Below, piece after piece: positions 42,687 through 45,884 of a DNA stretch of 45,884 bases. Made by a program: the position numbers and the translations under genes. Below the pieces are notes generated by a model, which saw nothing but the letters and a program-made list of their open reading frames with translations, searched no databases and was not told where the DNA came from. Positions within the stretch are counted from its first letter, which is position 1, and each line of letters begins with the position of its first letter. Source of the DNA: JAJFFW01 sp038531315 (GTDB lineage Bacteria > Pseudomonadota > Alphaproteobacteria > Caulobacterales > Parvularculaceae); NCBI GenBank assembly GCA_038531315.1, contig JBCBBT010000026.1, forward strand, positions 1 through 45,884. Direction: 5' to 3'.

Positions 42687-43697
42687 ATGACCGACACAAT
42701 CAACGCCGCCGATATCGACATTCTTGGCTTTGGCAACGCCATTATCGACGTATTGGCGAGCGCCGACGACGCTTTCCTCGCCGAGCACAACATTGCCAAA
42801 GGCGGCATGATGTTGATCGACGAGCCGGAAGCGGCGGCGATCTACGGCGCCATGGCCTCGAGCGTCGAGATCTCGGGCGGCTCTGTCGCCAACTCGATCG
42901 CCTGTGTTGCGTCATTCGGCGGCAAGGGCGCCTTCACCGGCAAAGTCGCGGCGGATTTGCTCGGCGAGACCTATCGCAACGATTTGCGTTCGCTTGGCGT
43001 TGTTTTCGACACCGCGCCGCTGGCCGACGGACCGGGAACAGGGCGCTGTCTGATCAATGTGACGCCGGATGCGCAGCGGTCGATGTCGACCTTTCTGGGT
43101 GCGGCCGGTTATGTCGGGCCGCTCGACGTTGACAATGACCTGATCGAGCGCGCGGCGATCACCTTTTTTGAGGGCTATCTTTTCGAGCCCGCCGAACCGC
43201 GCAAAGCTTTTGAAGCCGCGAGCGCCGTTGCGCGCCAGGCGGGGCGCCAGGTCGCGATGACGCTGTCGGACTCTGGCGTCGTCGACCGGCAATTCGATGC
43301 ATTGAAACCCTTCATTGAAAATAACATCGACATCCTGCTCGCCAATGACGCCGAAGCCGCCGCTCTTTTCGGATCGAGCGAAACCAGCGACATCGCCGAC
43401 AAAGCCCGCGAAATGTGTGCGCTGACGGCTATCACGCATTCGGAAAAAGGCTCGGTCCTGATCCCGCGCGACGGCGCGCCGGTGATCATTGACGCAGTCA
43501 AACCGGCCCAGCTTATCGATACAACCGGCGCGGGCGACGCATACGCCGCCGGCCTGTTGTGGGGACTTTCCAATGGCTTCCCGCTTGAGCGCGCCGGCGC
43601 GCTCGGCTCTCTCGCCGCCGCCGAAGTGATCAGCCATTTCGGCGCGCGCCCCGAAGAGCCGCTAAAAGACCTCGCCAAAAAGGCGGGCCTTTTGTAG
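42687..43697 (+). CDS. PfkB-family kinase, adenosine kinase-like
   Basis: The 336-residue ribokinase-type enzyme has the N-terminal 'ILGFGNAIIDVLA', the glycine pair in 'EISGGSVANSIACVASFGGKGAFTGKV', and the C-terminal 'DTTGAGDAYAAGLLWGL' with the catalytic Asp and anion hole. Alphaproteobacterial members with this exact 'GGSVANS' pattern are usually annotated as adenosine kinase. That would salvage adenosine to AMP and fit with Amn elsewhere in the window. Ribokinase or fructokinase activity cannot be excluded. ATG 42687 places the first strand correctly; the open frame upstream looks non-coding. The next gene starts 10 bases after the stop. Confidence 0.87.
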   Translation: MTDTINAADIDILGFGNAIIDVLASADDAFLAEHNIAKGGMMLIDEPEAAAIYGAMASSVEISGGSVANSIACVASFGGKGAFTGKVAADLLGETYRNDLRSLGVVFDTAPLADGPGTGRCLINVTPDAQRSMSTFLGAAGYVGPLDVDNDLIERAAITFFEGYLFEPAEPRKAFEAASAVARQAGRQVAMTLSDSGVVDRQFDALKPFIENNIDILLANDAEAAALFGSSETSDIADKAREMCALTAITHSEKGSVLIPRDGAPVIIDAVKPAQLIDTTGAGDAYAAGLLWGLSNGFPLERAGALGSLAAAEVISHFGARPEEPLKDLAKKAGLL

Positions 43698-43707
43698 GCT
43701 TTCGGCC

Positions 43708-44574
43708 ATGAAACGGACCTTGATTATCGCCGCTGTCGTCCTGGTTCTCGGCGCCGGGGCGTTTGTCGCCGCCAAACGCGAGCCGCTCATGCTCGGCTAC
43801 CTCGCCGGCAAAACGCAGAAGACCTCGCTTGCGGACCATCAGGCGTTTCTCGCGCCGCATATCGAGTTTCGGGCGCCGGAGACGGGCGCGCCGCCCTATC
43901 CCGCCGTTATTCAGTTCCATGGCTGTTCCGGACACCAACCGAGCCTCGCCAATCAGTGGGCTGATCTTATCAACGCCGCCGGCTATATGGCGATCATCGT
44001 TGACAGTCATGCGCCGCGCGGCATTTCACGCGATGAAGCGTTCGAGACGGTGTGCACCGGCCAGCAACTTATCGCCCAGGAACGCGCCGGCGATGTCGTC
44101 GCGACGTTTGAGATGGCCAGAGCGCGCGAGGACGTCGATGCGGAGACGATCATCCTTGCCGGCTGGTCGCACGGCGCCTGGACCATCATGGACTTCATGA
44201 CCATGAACATGAAAGACAAGCGCCCCGCTTCCATTGAAGCCGCTGCGATGGAAGCGCCGCAACCGGCAGGCCTCATCCTGTTTTATCCTTATTGCGGGCT
44301 CGGCGCCCATTCGCGCTTCGACGCGTGGACCGCCTCAGTGCCGGCCTTGTCGTTCATCGCCGGCAAGGACACGATCGTGAGCCCGGATGAGTGTCTTAAG
44401 GTGTTTGAAAAATTAAAGGACGAGGGAACACCCGTCACCGCCCATGTTTATCCCGATGCGGACCATGTATTCGATTTCGCCGGTATCGAAGAAGAGTACA
44501 AACACATGTATAATGCAGGCTACGCCGCCGATGCGGCGCAGCGTGTTTCGGCTTATCTTGACGCCCAAAAATAA
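43708..44574 (+). CDS. Exported dienelactone hydrolase-like alpha/beta hydrolase
   Basis: The 288-residue protein has an N-terminal hydrophobic segment (about 4-22) that should export or anchor it. An alpha/beta hydrolase domain follows. The nucleophile elbow is 'AGWSHGAWT', where dienelactone hydrolases have Cys and this one has Ser. The acid is in 'FIAGKDTIVSPDEC' and the His in 'VYPDADHVFDF'. The oxyanion strand 'AVIQFHGCSGHQP' is conserved. The substrate is unknown, and an ester in the periplasm is likely. It follows the kinase gene by 10 bases, so the two are probably co-transcribed although their roles have no obvious link. Confidence 0.85.
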   Translation: MKRTLIIAAVVLVLGAGAFVAAKREPLMLGYLAGKTQKTSLADHQAFLAPHIEFRAPETGAPPYPAVIQFHGCSGHQPSLANQWADLINAAGYMAIIVDSHAPRGISRDEAFETVCTGQQLIAQERAGDVVATFEMARAREDVDAETIILAGWSHGAWTIMDFMTMNMKDKRPASIEAAAMEAPQPAGLILFYPYCGLGAHSRFDAWTASVPALSFIAGKDTIVSPDECLKVFEKLKDEGTPVTAHVYPDADHVFDFAGIEEEYKHMYNAGYAADAAQRVSAYLDAQK

Positions 44575-44613
44575 CCAACAAAAGCCACCGGGGTTGCGTT
44601 TTCGCGCTACGCG

Positions 44614-45884
44614 TTAGCGCTGCATGCGCGCTGCGATCTCCGCGTCATAAGCCAAAAGCCCGGCCTCAAGTTGTTTTATCTCAGGCGCATTGCAATCAAA
44701 CTCGCGCATTAACGCGCGCGTCGCCGAACGCAATTCGCTAATCGTTGCGTCATTCAGAAAAAAGTCGAGGAGTTGCGCCTGGGCGCTGTCGTTGGCGGTG
44801 TTAAAGAGGGCGCGCAGCTGGCCCGCGAACTCAGCATTGACCCTGTAAGCGTCCTGCGTTGTCCATCCCGGCCGTCGCCCAATCTCCGTACCGAAACCAT
44901 TGCGGGTCACGAAATCGGTTTTCGTCGTCACCGTCATGGTGATCGCATCATCGCGCAGACATTTCCCATAAACGCTCTGATAATCGAGAAGATAAGCGCC
45001 CGTCACGGCGTAAACGGCGGTCAGATTGTCAAGCACCTGCGCGATCTCCGCCTTGCTTTCGCCCGCGCGCCGACCCGCCATGGCGTCAAGCAAGGGACCG
45101 AGCTCGCTCAGCTGTTGCAGGCCAAAAGCCATCAGTGGGCGGACGCCCTCAAGATAGGTCCGATCGAGCTGACGCAGGGCCTTGAAATCGCGATTATAAA
45201 GCGCATCGAAGTAGGCTCCGTAAGACAAGGCGGCGAAGGGCGCCTTGCCGCTTAGCGCCGCCGCAAGCGCCGTGCGCACACGCTTCATGGCGTCCGCCTC
45301 CAGATCGCCCGCAAGGAAGTAACGGTTGCGCAAAGCGTTGATTTCGGGCGCCGTTTGCGCCGCGCCGATCTCAGCGGCAATTGCCTTGGCGGCTTTCTTC
45401 TGGGCGGCGCGGCGCGCCTTCATCAGCCGCGCTTTCAGATCGTCAAAGGCGGCGTTCTCGAAGACAAGCCCGTAGCGGGCCCGCAACTCCCGCTCATAAC
45501 TCGCCAATTGCGCCGCCAATGCCCCCGCGGCCGCCGGCTTTTCCAGATCGGCAAAGGCGCTTTGCGCGCTGGCGGCGAAACCGTCCGACAACGCATCGAT
45601 TTTACCGGTAAAAATTTCAGACACCCGCCCGCAGATGCGTTCGTCGCGGGCCGGACACGGGCCGCCATCGTCTTGGCCGGCGCGCCAGGCGGCCATGGCG
45701 ACGGCGTCCCGGGCCGAGACAGCCGCTTCCGCATAGCGTTGCGCGGCGGCTTGAAGATAAAAATCAAGGCCGCGCGTAATTACTTTTTCATCGACATCGT
45801 CATATTGGCGCGCGCGGCGGGCGATGGCGATCCATTGCTCAACATCATCGCGCCGCGCATCAAGACGCCGCACGAATTGCAATT
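44614..45884 (-). CDS. Unrecognised protein, 5' end outside the window
   Basis: The frame is open to the right edge, so only the C-terminal 423 residues or so are seen. The visible part is helical and Ala/Arg/Leu-rich. It includes two Cys in 'GGPCPARDERICGRV' and a stretch 'SYGAYFDALYNRDFKALRQLDRTYLEGVRPLMAFGLQQL'. It ends with 'LMREFDCNAPEIKQLEAGLLAYDAEIAARMQR'. I find no catalytic motif or domain that I can name. The Cys spacing and lack of membrane helices could fit a secreted protein with a signal peptide beyond the edge, but that is a guess. The gene converges on the hydrolase gene. Confidence 0.75.
   Translation of the reverse strand, partial: LQFVRRLDARRDDVEQWIAIARRARQYDDVDEKVITRGLDFYLQAAAQRYAEAAVSARDAVAMAAWRAGQDDGGPCPARDERICGRVSEIFTGKIDALSDGFAASAQSAFADLEKPAAAGALAAQLASYERELRARYGLVFENAAFDDLKARLMKARRAAQKKAAKAIAAEIGAAQTAPEINALRNRYFLAGDLEADAMKRVRTALAAALSGKAPFAALSYGAYFDALYNRDFKALRQLDRTYLEGVRPLMAFGLQQLSELGPLLDAMAGRRAGESKAEIAQVLDNLTAVYAVTGAYLLDYQSVYGKCLRDDAITMTVTTKTDFVTRNGFGTEIGRRPGWTTQDAYRVNAEFAGQLRALFNTANDSAQAQLLDFFLNDATISELRSATRALMREFDCNAPEIKQLEAGLLAYDAEIAARMQR

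Overview
The window is a gene-dense, high-GC chromosomal segment. Gene families and order point to an alphaproteobacterium. The strongest evidence is a Caulobacter-type ceramide (sphingolipid) cluster. Others are a K+-independent proton pyrophosphatase, an FtsK with an acidic linker, a retropepsin-like membrane protease, and dnaK-dnaJ behind a promoter resembling alphaproteobacterial RpoH sites. A lineage near Caulobacterales or Parvularculales is my inference. I found no rRNA, tRNA, CRISPR array, insertion sequence or prophage.

Layout. 1-9.2 kb is mostly core metabolism: a secreted YbjN-like protein, malate synthase A, an exported Cys-containing protein of unknown role, then leftward threonine aldolase, a HAD phosphatase, the membrane pyrophosphatase and a sterol-desaturase-family hydroxylase. 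9.2-16 kb is the sphingolipid block, all rightward: fatty acyl-AMP ligase, CerR-like reductase, dedicated acyl carrier protein, serine palmitoyltransferase, a DUF2141 secreted protein and a bCerS-like N-acyltransferase. The expected flow is loading of a fatty acid on the carrier protein, condensation with serine by Spt, N-acylation by bCerS and reduction by CerR.

16-26 kb is mainly leftward housekeeping: AMP nucleosidase, FtsK, the glnK-amtB nitrogen pair, retropepsin-like protease, dapB, a GNAT and a DUF3088 protein, with one rightward UbiH-type hydroxylase. 26-28.6 kb holds an MFS exporter and a small AT-richer islet. The islet has palindromic repeats, a GIY-YIG protein and a hypothetical reading frame apparently broken by a stop codon. 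28.6-32 kb is dnaK-dnaJ.

32-36.4 kb is the most unusual part: a secreted lectin-like/DUF11-like protein convergent with a predicted TIR-transmembrane-acidic linker-FGE/sulfatase-fold fusion. 36.6-45.9 kb carries a YifB/ComM ATPase, a hybrid histidine kinase with a degenerate plus an intact receiver, an AmpG-type transporter, a small lipoprotein, a PfkB/adenosine-kinase-type sugar kinase, a dienelactone-hydrolase-like protein and an unrecognised gene that runs off the right edge.

The best candidates for new biology are the TIR-FGE fusion with its lectin-like neighbour, the DUF2141 protein inside the ceramide cluster, and a possible small exported protein with a perfect Shine-Dalgarno just upstream of that cluster. 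All assignments come from reading the sequence; no database search was run.
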